A stretch of 14,624 nt of DNA, taken from positions 1 to 14,624 of the forward strand of contig JAEYYW010000131.1 in the NCBI GenBank assembly GCA_023428265.1, written 5' to 3'. The notes beneath the pieces are model-generated. The model saw only the letters and a program-made list of their open reading frames with translations, had not been told where the DNA came from and searched no databases. A program made the translations under genes and the position numbers. This document shows, one piece after another, positions 4,999 through 13,867 of the stretch (positions within the stretch are counted from its first letter, which is position 1; the number at the start of each line of letters is the position of its first letter). The DNA is from Bacillota bacterium (GTDB taxonomy: Bacteria > Bacillota > Clostridia > Christensenellales > UMGS416).

Positions 4999-7900
4999 AT
5001 GAAAAGAGCGTTCCGAATCCTCATCTCCATGGCGATGGCGTCTTGTCTGTTTGCCGTGGTGGCGATGCCGGCGCTGGCTGCGCCGATGCCAGCCATCGTG
5101 TGGGACATCTCTTCCAGCAAGGTGATGGGTGACGGAGACGCCACCACATACAACGGCGACGTGCAGATCCGCGCGAAGGATTCGTCCGGAAACCCGGTCA
5201 CGCTGGATCTGAACGGCAAGGCTGTCACGATCAACGGCAATCTCAACATTCTGGGCACGCTGGATGTACATAACGGCTCCCTCACCGTGACCGGCGGGCT
5301 GTCGATCTCAGGCGGCACGCTTAAGATGACCGAAGCCAACGGGCTTGTAGTGGTGAAGGGCGCCTTTACCACCGACGGTGCCGACCACACCGGCAAGCTC
5401 ACCGCCGGCACGCTGGATGTGCGCGGTGATTTTGTGCAGTATGGCAACCACAGCAGCAAGGCGTTCTGCCCCTCCGGCACATTCAAGGTGAAGCTTTCCG
5501 GCACCGGCAAAACCGTCTGGTTTGACACGCCGGGCGGCTCTTATCTGTATAATTACTCGTTTGCCATCGGCACCACGTTCAACAGCATCTCGGTGATGTC
5601 GCTCAGCGTCAACCTTGCTGGCAACGAAACGATGACTTACCCGCGCCTGTATCTGCGCGGCGCGTTAAACGGCAAAACGCTGACCGTGCCGGGCGGCACG
5701 GTGATTGCCGGCATGCTCACGCCCGGCGGCGGCCGTCTCAATGTGAACGGCGCGCTGGAGGTGGGCCCGGACGGCGGCGTCACGATGAACAAAGCCGCCG
5801 ATTATGTGTACGTAAACGGTAACTTTACCACAAAGGGCCAGTTTGCAGCCCAGGCCGGCACGCTGGAAATCAACGGCAACTTCACGCAGCTCGGCGCGGC
5901 CTCCGGCTTCCGGGATGACAGCTTCGTGGGCCAGCCTGCGCACCTGACCAAAATCACCGGCACAAACCGCAAGATCACGTTCGGCAGCCCGGCCATCTCC
6001 GGTTTCGGCCAGCTGCAAGCATCTTCCTATACGGCTGACAGCATCATTTCGCTGCACTGCGACCTCACCGCTGACACCACCTGGAGTTACCCGTTGGTCT
6101 ACTACAAGGGCAGCCTGGCCGGTCACAGCCTGACCGTGAACAACAACCTTTATGCAAAGGGCATCACGGTGGCTGGCGGCACGCTGACAGCCAAGAAGAA
6201 CTTCACCTCCGCAGCCAATGATTACTTGGTCATGACCAACGCCGCCGACAGCGTGGTGGTGGAGGGCAACTTCACCGCCAGCCAGAGCATGTCACCCACC
6301 TGCCTGACAGCCGGCACGCTGAAGGTGTCGGGCAGCTTCACGCAAACCGGCGCGGCCTCTGCCTTCAACGCCTCCGGCACGCACAAGACGATCCTGAGCG
6401 GCGCCAACAAGTCGGTCGTGTTTGCCAACCCCGGCGTCTCCTGGTTCAACCGGCTGGAACTATCCAGCGGCATGACATTTGCCGCCGGATCGGTGCTTTC
6501 GATGAACGGCGGGCTGGACTCCGATCTGTCTTTGGCCGTGCCGCTGATGTTTTACGGCGGCAACATGGCCGGCCATGACCTCAGCGTGACCGGCAGCCTG
6601 CGGCTGTTTGGCACAATCACACCCGGCGGCGCCACAATCCGCGCCACCGGCAATGTGGCGCTGGACGGCGCACTTTCGATGACGGACATTGATGACCGCC
6701 TGGTGGTCGGCGGTGACTTCACCGGCGGCGGCACGGCAAACCTGGCCGCAGGCACGGTGGAATTCAAAAAGAGCTTCCGCTACACCGGCAACTCCTGGCA
6801 GACCGCCGGCACCAACACCACCGTGCTTTCCGGCGGGCCGGACATGGTGGTGAACTTTGCCAATCCGGCCACCTGCTGGTTCTCCGATCTGACCATTGCC
6901 GACGGCACCACATTATCGACCGGCTCAGTGATCTCGATCAAGCCTTCGGGTCTCAAGGATCTGGCGCTGGTGTGCCCCAAAATCTATCTGCAGGGCAACC
7001 TGAACGGCCACGAGTTTGACCTGACCGGCTCGGCCACGGTGCCGCCGGGCGCCACGCTCACAATTGCCGGCGGCAGCCTTTCCATCAGCGGCGACCTGCT
7101 GCTGGACAACAGCACGCTGGTCATGACCGACGCCGCCGACCGCGTCATCGTGGGCGGAGACTTCACAGCCAAAGGCACCGACCACACCGGGAAGTTCACC
7201 GCCGGCAGGCTCACCGTGCGCGGCGATTTCGCCCAGCTTTCAACGAACTCAGCCAAGTCTTATCTGGCCTCCGGCAGCCATGTGACGGTGCTGGCCGGTT
7301 CGGTCACGCAGCATGTATCCTTCGCAACCCCCGGCACCGCCGAAGCCTCCCGTTTCGCCAAGCTCTACTGTCTGAACCCAGATGTGCAATTTGACTCGCT
7401 GTATTATTACAGCGGCTACGCGATGACAGGCACCAAGCTGCTTGATCTCACAGGCACCGGCGGCACGTTTGTGCCGGCATTCAACCCCGATGTGACAGAC
7501 TATATCTATGTGATACCGAAGGATTCCACCTCGGCCACGATCACGGCCCATTCCGAGTATCAGGCCCCCAATGCCGTGATGACGATGAACGGCGCGCAAG
7601 TGACCTCGGTGAGTGTTGCGGATGTGCCTTACGACGGCAGCTCCACGGTATCCATTGTGGTGACCGCCATTGATGGCATCGACACGCAGACCTACACCGT
7701 CAAGGTGGAGCGCCTGAATGTGGACCTGGGCTCGATCGGGCTCTCCACCGGCACGCTGAGCCCGGCATTCGGTGCGGACACCTTGAACTACACGGTGGAT
7801 CTGCCCGCTGATGCGGACTCGATCACGCTCACCCCCATCTCCAGCAACCCGGATGCTGCCTTCAAAATCAACGGCGCGGCGCAAAGCTCCCGCCAGTTTG

Positions 7901-10900
7901 ACCTGAAGCCTGGCGAGACGGCTACCGCTACGATCCTGGTGACCGGCCAGGATGGCCTGACCACAAAGACTTATACGGTGCGCTTCACCCGTGCGGCGAT
8001 CATCACGGCACTGGGCCAGTCTGCAGGCACGCTGAGCCCCTCGTTTGCCGGCCCGGTGGATGAATACACGCTGACGCTGCCGGCCGGGCAGGCCTCTGTA
8101 TCGCTCACCCCCGCACAGGCAGCCGGCTGCGATAGCCTGACCATCGACGGTGTGGCGCAAGCCACCGCCTCTTTTAACCTGGATCTGGGCGAGCGGCGGG
8201 TCGTGCCGGTATTGGTGACAGCCGGCGACACCACCTTCACCTACACCGTGACGATCTGGCGCAAGCCGATCATCTCCTCGTTTTTGCAAAACTCCACCGG
8301 CACCAAGCTCACGCCGGCCTTTGACGCCGAAGGCGGCACTTTCACGCTGGATGTGCCGGCCTCGATGAGCAACATCACCATCCGCCCGCAAAAGGTGGAC
8401 TGCACCAGGCTCACGATCAACGGCCAGGTGCAAGACTATGTGACCTATGACTCCCAGAACCCGCTGCCGGTGGGCGAAAGCCGCGAGCTGACCATTGTGG
8501 CCGAATCGGGGTCGCTCAGCCGCACCTTTACGCTCACGGTGACCAAGGGAGCCATCGTGAGCAACCTCACGATGAGCCAGGGCTCTCTCACGCCGGTCTT
8601 TGACAAGACGGTGCATGCCTACACGGTGCGCGTGCCCGCCACATCCGGGGCTGTGTCCGTCACGCCCACACTGGTTGCCGGTTCGGTCAAAATCAATGAC
8701 CAGCCTTGGGACTCCGCATCACCTGTGACGGTGAACCCGGCCCCCGGCAGCTCCGCCACGCTCACCGTGGCCGGCACCGACGGCGCCGCGACGGTCTCCT
8801 ATATGATCACCGTGCTGCGGGACAAGCCTGTTTCCGGCATCACGCTCAGCGGCACTGCGGCGTTGAACCCGACGTTTTCTGCCGCTACCGGCACCTACCA
8901 TGTGCTGGTGCCCGCGTCTACGGCCTCCGTCACCGTCACACCGGTGAAAACCGCGGATTGCACGGCGCTCCTGATCAACGGCGTGGCGCAAAACAGTGTC
9001 ACCCTCTCTCCCGGCGTGGGCTCTGAAGCTGTGGGCATTGTGAAAGCAACGGGCCCCGACGGCGCCACGGTCTCCCAGTACACAGTCACCGTGGTGCGCC
9101 AGGCTCTTCTGAGCAGCATCCGGCTTTCCACCGGCACGCTGAGCACCACATTCAAGGGCGACCGGCTGACTTACGCGGTCTACCTGCCCAACACCACCAC
9201 ATCGATTGCGATCACACCGGTCAAAACGGCATCCTGCGGCGGCTTCACGATCAATGGCTCCAATGTGGCCTCCATCACGCTGAAACCTGCCGCCGGAGGC
9301 GTGGCCACGGCCACGATCAAGGCCATCGGCACCACGGCCGGCGTGGGCCAGACATTTACGGTGAACGTCTACCGCATCGCGCCGGTCACGGGCATTGCGC
9401 TCTCTGCCGGCAAGCTGAGCCCGGTGTTTGACATCAAGAAGAGCAGCTACACCGTGGACATCCCCGCGGGCACATCCTCGGTCAAGATCACGCCGGCGAA
9501 GAGCGCATCCTGCGCCAATATGCTGATCAACGGCCTGGTCAATACTTCCATCACACTGGCTCCGCCCATCGGCGGCAGTGCCAGCACCACGATCACAGCC
9601 GAAGCCAAAGACGGGTCCGATTACTCCTACACGATCACCGTGCGGCGGGCGGCGCTGCTGCGCGGCATCACAGTGTCCGGCGGCACACTGAGCCCGGCAT
9701 ACAAGGCAACCACGACCGGCTACACCGTGTCGGTGCCGGCCACCACATCAAGTGTGAAGATCACACCGGTGAAGGCAAGCACCGGTGTGTATTCGATGAC
9801 AATCAACGGCAGGAAGGTGAGCAGCATCACGCTCACACCGGCTGTGGGCGGCACGGCCACAGCTTCCATCAAGCTCACCTCCAGCACCAACCGCGCTGTG
9901 ACACAGACCTATACCGTCGTGGTGCGGCGCGCGCCGCTGATCACCGGCATCTCAAGCTCCGCCGGCACGATGAGCCCGGCCTTTGCAGCCACCGCCACGG
10001 CTTATACGGTCACTTTGCCGGTGGACACAACCTCCACCGTGATCTCTTATGCCAAGGCCGCAACCGGCGTAAAGTCCGTCACGATCAACGGCGCCGCGGC
10101 AACATCCTATACCGTGTCGGTAAGCAAGCCCGGAGCAAGCTCCACCGCCACGATCGTAGCGACTGCCACCGACGGCAAGACAAAGTCCACCTACACGGTG
10201 ACGGTGAAGCGCGCGCCGGTGCTGAGCGGCATCACAGTGACAGGGGGATCGCTGAGCCCGGCATTCTCCGCTGCCACAGCCAGCTATACCGTCAGCGTGC
10301 CGGCCACCACGGCCAAGGTCAAGCTCACGCCGGTCAGGGCTGCCGGCTGCAAGTCGGTGACCATTGATGGTGCGGAGCTGGCCAGCAAGGAGTTCTACCC
10401 GCCGGTGGGCGGAAGCGTTAAGGCCACAATCGTGGCAAGCACCGGCAAGTCCACGTCCACCTATACCGTCCTGATCAAGCGGGCGGCACTGATCACAGGC
10501 ATCCGCACCAGCACAGGCTCCTACCCCATTTCCCCGGCCTTCTCGGCGCCCAAGCTGGACTATACAGTAACGATTCCGGCGACCCGCAGCTCCATCACCA
10601 TCTATGCCACAAAGGCTGGCACCGGCGTGAAATCTCTGACGATGAACGGCAGAGTCACCACAAGCGTGTTGGCAAAACCGCCTGTGGGCGGCAGCACGGT
10701 GGTTACCATTGTAGCGACCGCCTCAAATGGTGTCACAAAGGTCACTTATCGTGTCACGGTGAAGCGGGCAGGTCTTCTGAGCGGCATCACCGCCAGCGGG
10801 AGCTCCCTTACCCCGGCATTCAGCTCCGCTGTAAAGAGCTATACGGTGGTAATCCCAGCCACGCAAAGCTCCGTTGTGATCACACCTGCAAAAACCTCGG

Positions 10901-11322
10901 CCGCCAAAACGGTGAAGATCAACGGTGTGACAGCCAGCTCCGTAACGCTGCGCCCGGCGGTGGGCGGTTCCGCCACTGCCACGATCGCTGTGACAGCCAC
11001 CGATGGCGTTACGAAGGACACCTATACCATCACCGTGAAGCGGGTTGCGCCATTGTCCGGCATCAAGCTTTCCACCGGCACGCTGAGCCCGTCATTCAGC
11101 CCGGCTGCGACGGCCTACTCGGTCAGCCTAGCCACCGGCACAGCGCTCACGATCACGCCGGCAGCAGCCAGCGGCGCAACCTTCACATTCAACGGGGAAG
11201 CTAAGCCCAGCATCGATGTGACCGAGCCGCCAGGCGGCGGGCCAGTCGCCGTCACGATCATCGCCAAAGCCAGCAACGGGGCCGGTAGCATTACCTATAC
11301 GGTCACGGTGAACTGGAGCTGA
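4999..11322 (+). CDS. Giant secreted repeat protein: five approx. 150-aa N-terminal repeats plus fourteen cadherin-like beta-sandwich domains
   Basis: This 2107-residue exported protein is probably a surface adhesin or matrix component. Residues 1-28 are a signal peptide (MKRAFRILISMAMASCLFAV, ending MPALAAP). Residues about 40-813 hold five diverged copies of a unit rich in short Gly- and Thr-rich strands (GNLNILGTLDV, GGTLKM), which looks like a beta-solenoid. The landmark MTxAADxVxVxGxFT recurs at residues about 108, 261, 410, 559 and 707. Residues about 814-2107 are fourteen cadherin-like beta-sandwich (Cadherin-like, PF12733-type) domains of about 92 residues, each running LSGIxLSxGTLSPAF ... 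YTVxVPA ... INGxxxxS ... ATDGxxxxTYTVTVKRA. The protein ends inside the last domain (YTVTVNWS) with no LPXTG motif, SLH domain or C-terminal membrane helix, so its anchoring is unclear. AAAGGAG (4985-4991) supports the start. It has its own promoter and terminator. Confidence 0.93.
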   Translation: MKRAFRILISMAMASCLFAVVAMPALAAPMPAIVWDISSSKVMGDGDATTYNGDVQIRAKDSSGNPVTLDLNGKAVTINGNLNILGTLDVHNGSLTVTGGLSISGGTLKMTEANGLVVVKGAFTTDGADHTGKLTAGTLDVRGDFVQYGNHSSKAFCPSGTFKVKLSGTGKTVWFDTPGGSYLYNYSFAIGTTFNSISVMSLSVNLAGNETMTYPRLYLRGALNGKTLTVPGGTVIAGMLTPGGGRLNVNGALEVGPDGGVTMNKAADYVYVNGNFTTKGQFAAQAGTLEINGNFTQLGAASGFRDDSFVGQPAHLTKITGTNRKITFGSPAISGFGQLQASSYTADSIISLHCDLTADTTWSYPLVYYKGSLAGHSLTVNNNLYAKGITVAGGTLTAKKNFTSAANDYLVMTNAADSVVVEGNFTASQSMSPTCLTAGTLKVSGSFTQTGAASAFNASGTHKTILSGANKSVVFANPGVSWFNRLELSSGMTFAAGSVLSMNGGLDSDLSLAVPLMFYGGNMAGHDLSVTGSLRLFGTITPGGATIRATGNVALDGALSMTDIDDRLVVGGDFTGGGTANLAAGTVEFKKSFRYTGNSWQTAGTNTTVLSGGPDMVVNFANPATCWFSDLTIADGTTLSTGSVISIKPSGLKDLALVCPKIYLQGNLNGHEFDLTGSATVPPGATLTIAGGSLSISGDLLLDNSTLVMTDAADRVIVGGDFTAKGTDHTGKFTAGRLTVRGDFAQLSTNSAKSYLASGSHVTVLAGSVTQHVSFATPGTAEASRFAKLYCLNPDVQFDSLYYYSGYAMTGTKLLDLTGTGGTFVPAFNPDVTDYIYVIPKDSTSATITAHSEYQAPNAVMTMNGAQVTSVSVADVPYDGSSTVSIVVTAIDGIDTQTYTVKVERLNVDLGSIGLSTGTLSPAFGADTLNYTVDLPADADSITLTPISSNPDAAFKINGAAQSSRQFDLKPGETATATILVTGQDGLTTKTYTVRFTRAAIITALGQSAGTLSPSFAGPVDEYTLTLPAGQASVSLTPAQAAGCDSLTIDGVAQATASFNLDLGERRVVPVLVTAGDTTFTYTVTIWRKPIISSFLQNSTGTKLTPAFDAEGGTFTLDVPASMSNITIRPQKVDCTRLTINGQVQDYVTYDSQNPLPVGESRELTIVAESGSLSRTFTLTVTKGAIVSNLTMSQGSLTPVFDKTVHAYTVRVPATSGAVSVTPTLVAGSVKINDQPWDSASPVTVNPAPGSSATLTVAGTDGAATVSYMITVLRDKPVSGITLSGTAALNPTFSAATGTYHVLVPASTASVTVTPVKTADCTALLINGVAQNSVTLSPGVGSEAVGIVKATGPDGATVSQYTVTVVRQALLSSIRLSTGTLSTTFKGDRLTYAVYLPNTTTSIAITPVKTASCGGFTINGSNVASITLKPAAGGVATATIKAIGTTAGVGQTFTVNVYRIAPVTGIALSAGKLSPVFDIKKSSYTVDIPAGTSSVKITPAKSASCANMLINGLVNTSITLAPPIGGSASTTITAEAKDGSDYSYTITVRRAALLRGITVSGGTLSPAYKATTTGYTVSVPATTSSVKITPVKASTGVYSMTINGRKVSSITLTPAVGGTATASIKLTSSTNRAVTQTYTVVVRRAPLITGISSSAGTMSPAFAATATAYTVTLPVDTTSTVISYAKAATGVKSVTINGAAATSYTVSVSKPGASSTATIVATATDGKTKSTYTVTVKRAPVLSGITVTGGSLSPAFSAATASYTVSVPATTAKVKLTPVRAAGCKSVTIDGAELASKEFYPPVGGSVKATIVASTGKSTSTYTVLIKRAALITGIRTSTGSYPISPAFSAPKLDYTVTIPATRSSITIYATKAGTGVKSLTMNGRVTTSVLAKPPVGGSTVVTIVATASNGVTKVTYRVTVKRAGLLSGITASGSSLTPAFSSAVKSYTVVIPATQSSVVITPAKTSAAKTVKINGVTASSVTLRPAVGGSATATIAVTATDGVTKDTYTITVKRVAPLSGIKLSTGTLSPSFSPAATAYSVSLATGTALTITPAAASGATFTFNGEAKPSIDVTEPPGGGPVAVTIIAKASNGAGSITYTVTVNWS
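5119..7437 (+). repeat. Five approx. 450-bp coding repeats (N-terminal solenoid-like units)
   Basis: The coding repeats encode diverged units of 148-153 residues. Shared landmarks in order are MTxAADxVxVxGxFT, a TAGTLxVxGxFTQ segment, an ASGTHxTxLSG segment with VxFxxPG, and a YLxGxLxGHxLTVxG segment. The MTxAAD landmark begins near nt 5320, 5779, 6226, 6673 and 7117. Boundaries of the outer copies are approximate; the first and last units are the most complete matches to one another (TDGADHTGKLTAGTLDVRGD compared with AKGTDHTGKFTAGRLTVRGD). Confidence 0.75.
7438..11319 (+). repeat. Fourteen tandem coding repeats of approx. 275-285 bp (cadherin-like domains)
   Basis: Each repeat encodes one cadherin-like beta-sandwich domain of about 90-95 residues, joined by short linkers such as RAALITGI or KRAPVLSGI. 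The first domain starts near nt 7438 and is the most diverged; the second starts near 7717. Domains 6 to 13 are the most alike (VKITPxKxASC/TGVxSxTINGxxxxSITLxPxxGGxATxxI), suggesting that this part expanded most recently. Confidence 0.85.
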
Positions 11323-11335
11323 CAAATAAAAGCGC

Positions 11336-11368
11336 AACCCCCTTCCGTTTGGAAGGGGGTTGTTTTTT
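11336..11368. terminator. Bidirectional intrinsic terminator between the surface protein gene and the fab operon
   Basis: A perfect 11-bp stem, AACCCCCTTCC (11336-11346) with GGAAGGGGGTT (11351-11361), has a GTTT loop. On the plus strand it is followed by GTTTTTT. On the minus strand the same stem is followed by GCGCTTTTATTTG, a weaker T-rich tail. It lies 14 nt after the surface protein stop and about 40 nt beyond the fabZ stop on the other strand, so it probably ends both converging transcripts. Its arm sequence closely resembles the CAP gene terminator. Confidence 0.9.
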
Positions 11369-11402
11369 CATACGATTTTGCACAAGCCTCTGGAGTTATC
11401 TT

Positions 11403-11828
11403 TTACTCCCCGATATAAAACATCATCTCGCAGTCGCAGGCCAGTTCCTCGCCAACATAGGCCTTGGCAAGCCCCGTGCCGGCAGGGCCCAGCACGCGGC
11501 CGATCTCAGCGGTCATCCTGAGCCGTTCACCGGGCACAACCTTGCGGCGGAACCGAGCGGACTTGATGCTGGCGAAATAGGCGGTGTGGCCATGATACTC
11601 CGGGGTGGAGAGCATGATCACCGCGCCCAACTGGGCCATAGCCTCCACGATGAGCACGCCAGGCATCACAGGGTTGCCGGGGAAGTGGCCCTGGCACCAG
11701 AACATGTCATCGGTCACATCCAGGTGGCCTTCGGCATGCCTGCCGGGTTCCAGCCCGTCCACAGCATCCAGCAGAAGCATGGGTTCGCGATGGGGGATGA
11801 TCTGTTTAATATCGTCCCGGTTCAGCAT
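11403..11828 (-). CDS. fabZ: FabZ, (3R)-hydroxyacyl-ACP dehydratase
   Basis: This 141-residue hotdog-fold enzyme removes water from beta-hydroxyacyl-ACP in type II fatty-acid elongation in the cytoplasm. The family signature is complete: IIPHREPMLLLD (residues 10-21), the catalytic GHFPGNPVMPGV (His48), and LIVEAMAQLGA (Glu62). The length is normal for FabZ. I place the start at 11828 rather than at upstream in-frame codons, because AGGAGG lies just before this ATG on the minus strand and the upstream part overlaps fabF in a different frame without homology. It starts 5 nt after the fabF stop, so translation is likely coupled. It is the last gene of the operon in this window. A third residue of note is Cys45, next to the active-site loop. 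Confidence 0.96.
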   Translation of the reverse strand: MLNRDDIKQIIPHREPMLLLDAVDGLEPGRHAEGHLDVTDDMFWCQGHFPGNPVMPGVLIVEAMAQLGAVIMLSTPEYHGHTAYFASIKSARFRRKVVPGERLRMTAEIGRVLGPAGTGLAKAYVGEELACDCEMMFYIGE

Positions 11829-11833
11829 GCTTC

Positions 11834-13072
11834 TCAATCCTCCTTGTATTGGCTGATGACGATGCAGCTGTTGTGGCCGCCGAAGCCGAAGGAGTTGCTG
11901 ATGGCATGACGGATCGGCATGCTGCGGCCCGCATTCGGCACCACATCCAGGTCGCACTCCGGATCCGGCGTGCGGTAGCCGATGGTGGGCGGCGCAAAGC
12001 CTTCATAAACGGCCATTGCCGTAACGGCAGCCTCCACGGCGCCTGCCGCGCCCAGCAGGTGGCCGGTCATGGACTTGGTGGAGCTTATGGCCAGCTTCGC
12101 GGCGTGGACTCCAAACAGGCGCTTGACCGCCATTGTCTCGGTGCGGTCATTGTAGGGAGTGCTGGTGCCGTGGGCATTGATATAGTCAATTACTTCCGGC
12201 GTGAGGCCGGCATCGGCGATGGCATTGGCCATGGCGTCCATCGCGCCTTCGCCGCTGGGTTCGGGCATCGTGACATGAAAGGCGTCGCAGCTCTGGCCGT
12301 AGCCGGTAAGCTCGCCGTAGATGCGGGCACCCCTGGCTTTTGCGTGCTCCAGCTCCTCCAGGATCAGCACGCCGGCCCCCTCGCCCATCACAAAGCCGTT
12401 GCGCTCCGCGTCAAAGGGGATTGAGGCGCGCTCCGGGTCGGTGGATGTGCTCAGCGCCTGCAGCTGCTTGAAGCCTGCCAGGCTCAGGGCCGTCATCGCG
12501 CTTTCCACACCGCCGGCCACCACCACATCGGCGCGGCCCAGCTTGATCGCGTCATAGCCATGGCCCACGCTGTCGGTGCCTGTGGCGCAGGCCGTCACCA
12601 CTGAGTCGCAGGGGCCCCTGGCCCCCAGCGCGATGGCCACATGGCCGGCAGCCAGGTTGATGATGGCCTTGGTGATGAAGAAGGCCGACACACGCTCATG
12701 GCCCTTCTCGGCCAGCATGAGCGTCTGCTCGGTGATCGTTTCAATGCCGCCGATGCCGCTGCCCACGGAAACACCCACACGCTTCTTATCGAGGGTGCAT
12801 TGGTCAAGCCCGGCGTCTTCCCAGGCCTCCAGGGCCGTCCACACGGCGTATTGGGCAAACAGCTCCATGCGCCGGGCTTCCTTGCGGGAGACCCTTTCGC
12901 CGGGGTCAAAGCCTTTCACCGGCGCGCCGATGGCCACGCCGCTCATTTCCCGGAGCTCCTCATTCAACAGGCAAATGCCGTTGCAGCCCTGCTTCATCGC
13001 GCTCCAGGTTTCTTTCATTCCCTGCCCCAGCGGCGTGACCGCACCCAGGCCGGTGATGACAATTCTTCTCAT
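11834..13072 (-). CDS. fabF: FabF, 3-oxoacyl-ACP synthase II (KAS II)
   Basis: This 412-residue thiolase-fold condensing enzyme extends acyl-ACP with malonyl-ACP. The catalytic set is present: nucleophile Cys162 in VTACATGTDSVG, His301 in NAHGTSTPYND, Lys333 and His338 in STKSMTGHLLGAAGAVE, plus the FGFGGHN loop near the C terminus (residues 395-401). The length is typical. The start at 13072 is chosen because GGAGGGG precedes it and MRRIVITGLGAVTPLG is the family N terminus. A further in-frame ATG at 13108 would add 12 residues that look unlike the family. The gene lies 57 nt after fabG and 5 nt before fabZ in the same operon. Confidence 0.97.
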   Translation of the reverse strand: MRRIVITGLGAVTPLGQGMKETWSAMKQGCNGICLLNEELREMSGVAIGAPVKGFDPGERVSRKEARRMELFAQYAVWTALEAWEDAGLDQCTLDKKRVGVSVGSGIGGIETITEQTLMLAEKGHERVSAFFITKAIINLAAGHVAIALGARGPCDSVVTACATGTDSVGHGYDAIKLGRADVVVAGGVESAMTALSLAGFKQLQALSTSTDPERASIPFDAERNGFVMGEGAGVLILEELEHAKARGARIYGELTGYGQSCDAFHVTMPEPSGEGAMDAMANAIADAGLTPEVIDYINAHGTSTPYNDRTETMAVKRLFGVHAAKLAISSTKSMTGHLLGAAGAVEAAVTAMAVYEGFAPPTIGYRTPDPECDLDVVPNAGRSMPIRHAISNSFGFGGHNSCIVISQYKED

Positions 13073-13129
13073 CTGATCCCCTCCATTCTGAGATGGGTCT
13101 TGAGGCATAGTGGCGACAGCTGCGGCTGT

Positions 13130-13867
13130 TCAGTTCATCCCACCGTCCACGCTGATCACCTGGCCGGTAATGTAACCGGCGTCGTCGGAGCAAAGGAAAG
13201 ACACCAGGCCCGCCACATCCTCGGGTGTGCCCAGCCGGCCCAGTGTAACACGGCCGGCGATCATACCCCGCTGCTCGTCATTGAGAGCGGCGGTCATATC
13301 GGTCTGGATATAGCCGGGGGCCACGGCGTTCACGCGGATGCCCCGGCTGCCCAGCTCCTTGGCTGCAGAAAGGGTGAGCCCGATGATGCCGGCCTTGCTG
13401 GCTGCGTAGTTTGCCTGACCGGCGTTGCCGTGAATGCCGATGACGGAGCTGATATTAATGATGATGCCATGTTTCTGTTTGATCATCGGCCTTGCGGCGT
13501 GGCGGGTCATGTTGAAGCAGCCATTCAGATTCACGCGGATCACATCATTGAAGTCGGCCTCGCCCATCATGGCGATCAGCCGGTCACGGGTGACGCCGGC
13601 GTTGTTCACAAGCACATCCACGGCGCCAAACGCGTCGATGGCGGCCTTGACCAGCGCGCCGGCCTGCTCAAAGTCGGAAACGTCTGCCCGGAAAGCCCTT
13701 GCCTCCGCCCCGAGCGCGGCGATTTCACCGCAGAGCGCCTGTGCTTCCGCTTCGCTGGTGCGATAATTGAGCACAAGATGATAACCTTCGCGGGCAAGCC
13801 TGAGGGCAATGGCCCTGCCGATCCCCCGGGAGGCGCCTGTCACGATGGCCGTCCGTTTGCCGCTCAT
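13130..13867 (-). CDS. fabG: FabG, 3-oxoacyl-ACP reductase
   Basis: This 245-residue short-chain dehydrogenase/reductase carries out NADPH-dependent reduction of 3-oxoacyl-ACP. The cofactor motif TGASRGIG is at residues 10-17, NNAG at 88-91, the active-site Ser141, Tyr154 and Lys158 in INISSVIG ... YAASKAG, and the VNAVAPGYIQTDMT loop follows. FabG is distinguished from other SDRs mainly by position between fabD and fabF and by the fit over the full length. The ATG overlaps the fabD TGA in an ATGA arrangement, implying coupled translation; GGAGGTG lies just upstream inside fabD. A strong housekeeping gene with no oddities seen. Confidence 0.96.
   Translation of the reverse strand: MSGKRTAIVTGASRGIGRAIALRLAREGYHLVLNYRTSEAEAQALCGEIAALGAEARAFRADVSDFEQAGALVKAAIDAFGAVDVLVNNAGVTRDRLIAMMGEADFNDVIRVNLNGCFNMTRHAARPMIKQKHGIIINISSVIGIHGNAGQANYAASKAGIIGLTLSAAKELGSRGIRVNAVAPGYIQTDMTAALNDEQRGMIAGRVTLGRLGTPEDVAGLVSFLCSDDAGYITGQVISVDGGMN

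Noticed and set aside
7249..8616. Minus-strand ORF of 455 codons inside the giant surface protein gene
   Set aside because: It is an antisense shadow of a GC-rich repeat gene. The translation is rich in His, Arg and Gly with no family features or plausible start context.
7438..11319. Tandem repeats considered as a CRISPR array or a DNA-level satellite
   Set aside because: The repeat period (about 275-285 bp) and the continuous reading frame show that they are protein-domain repeats, and the DNA copies are diverged.
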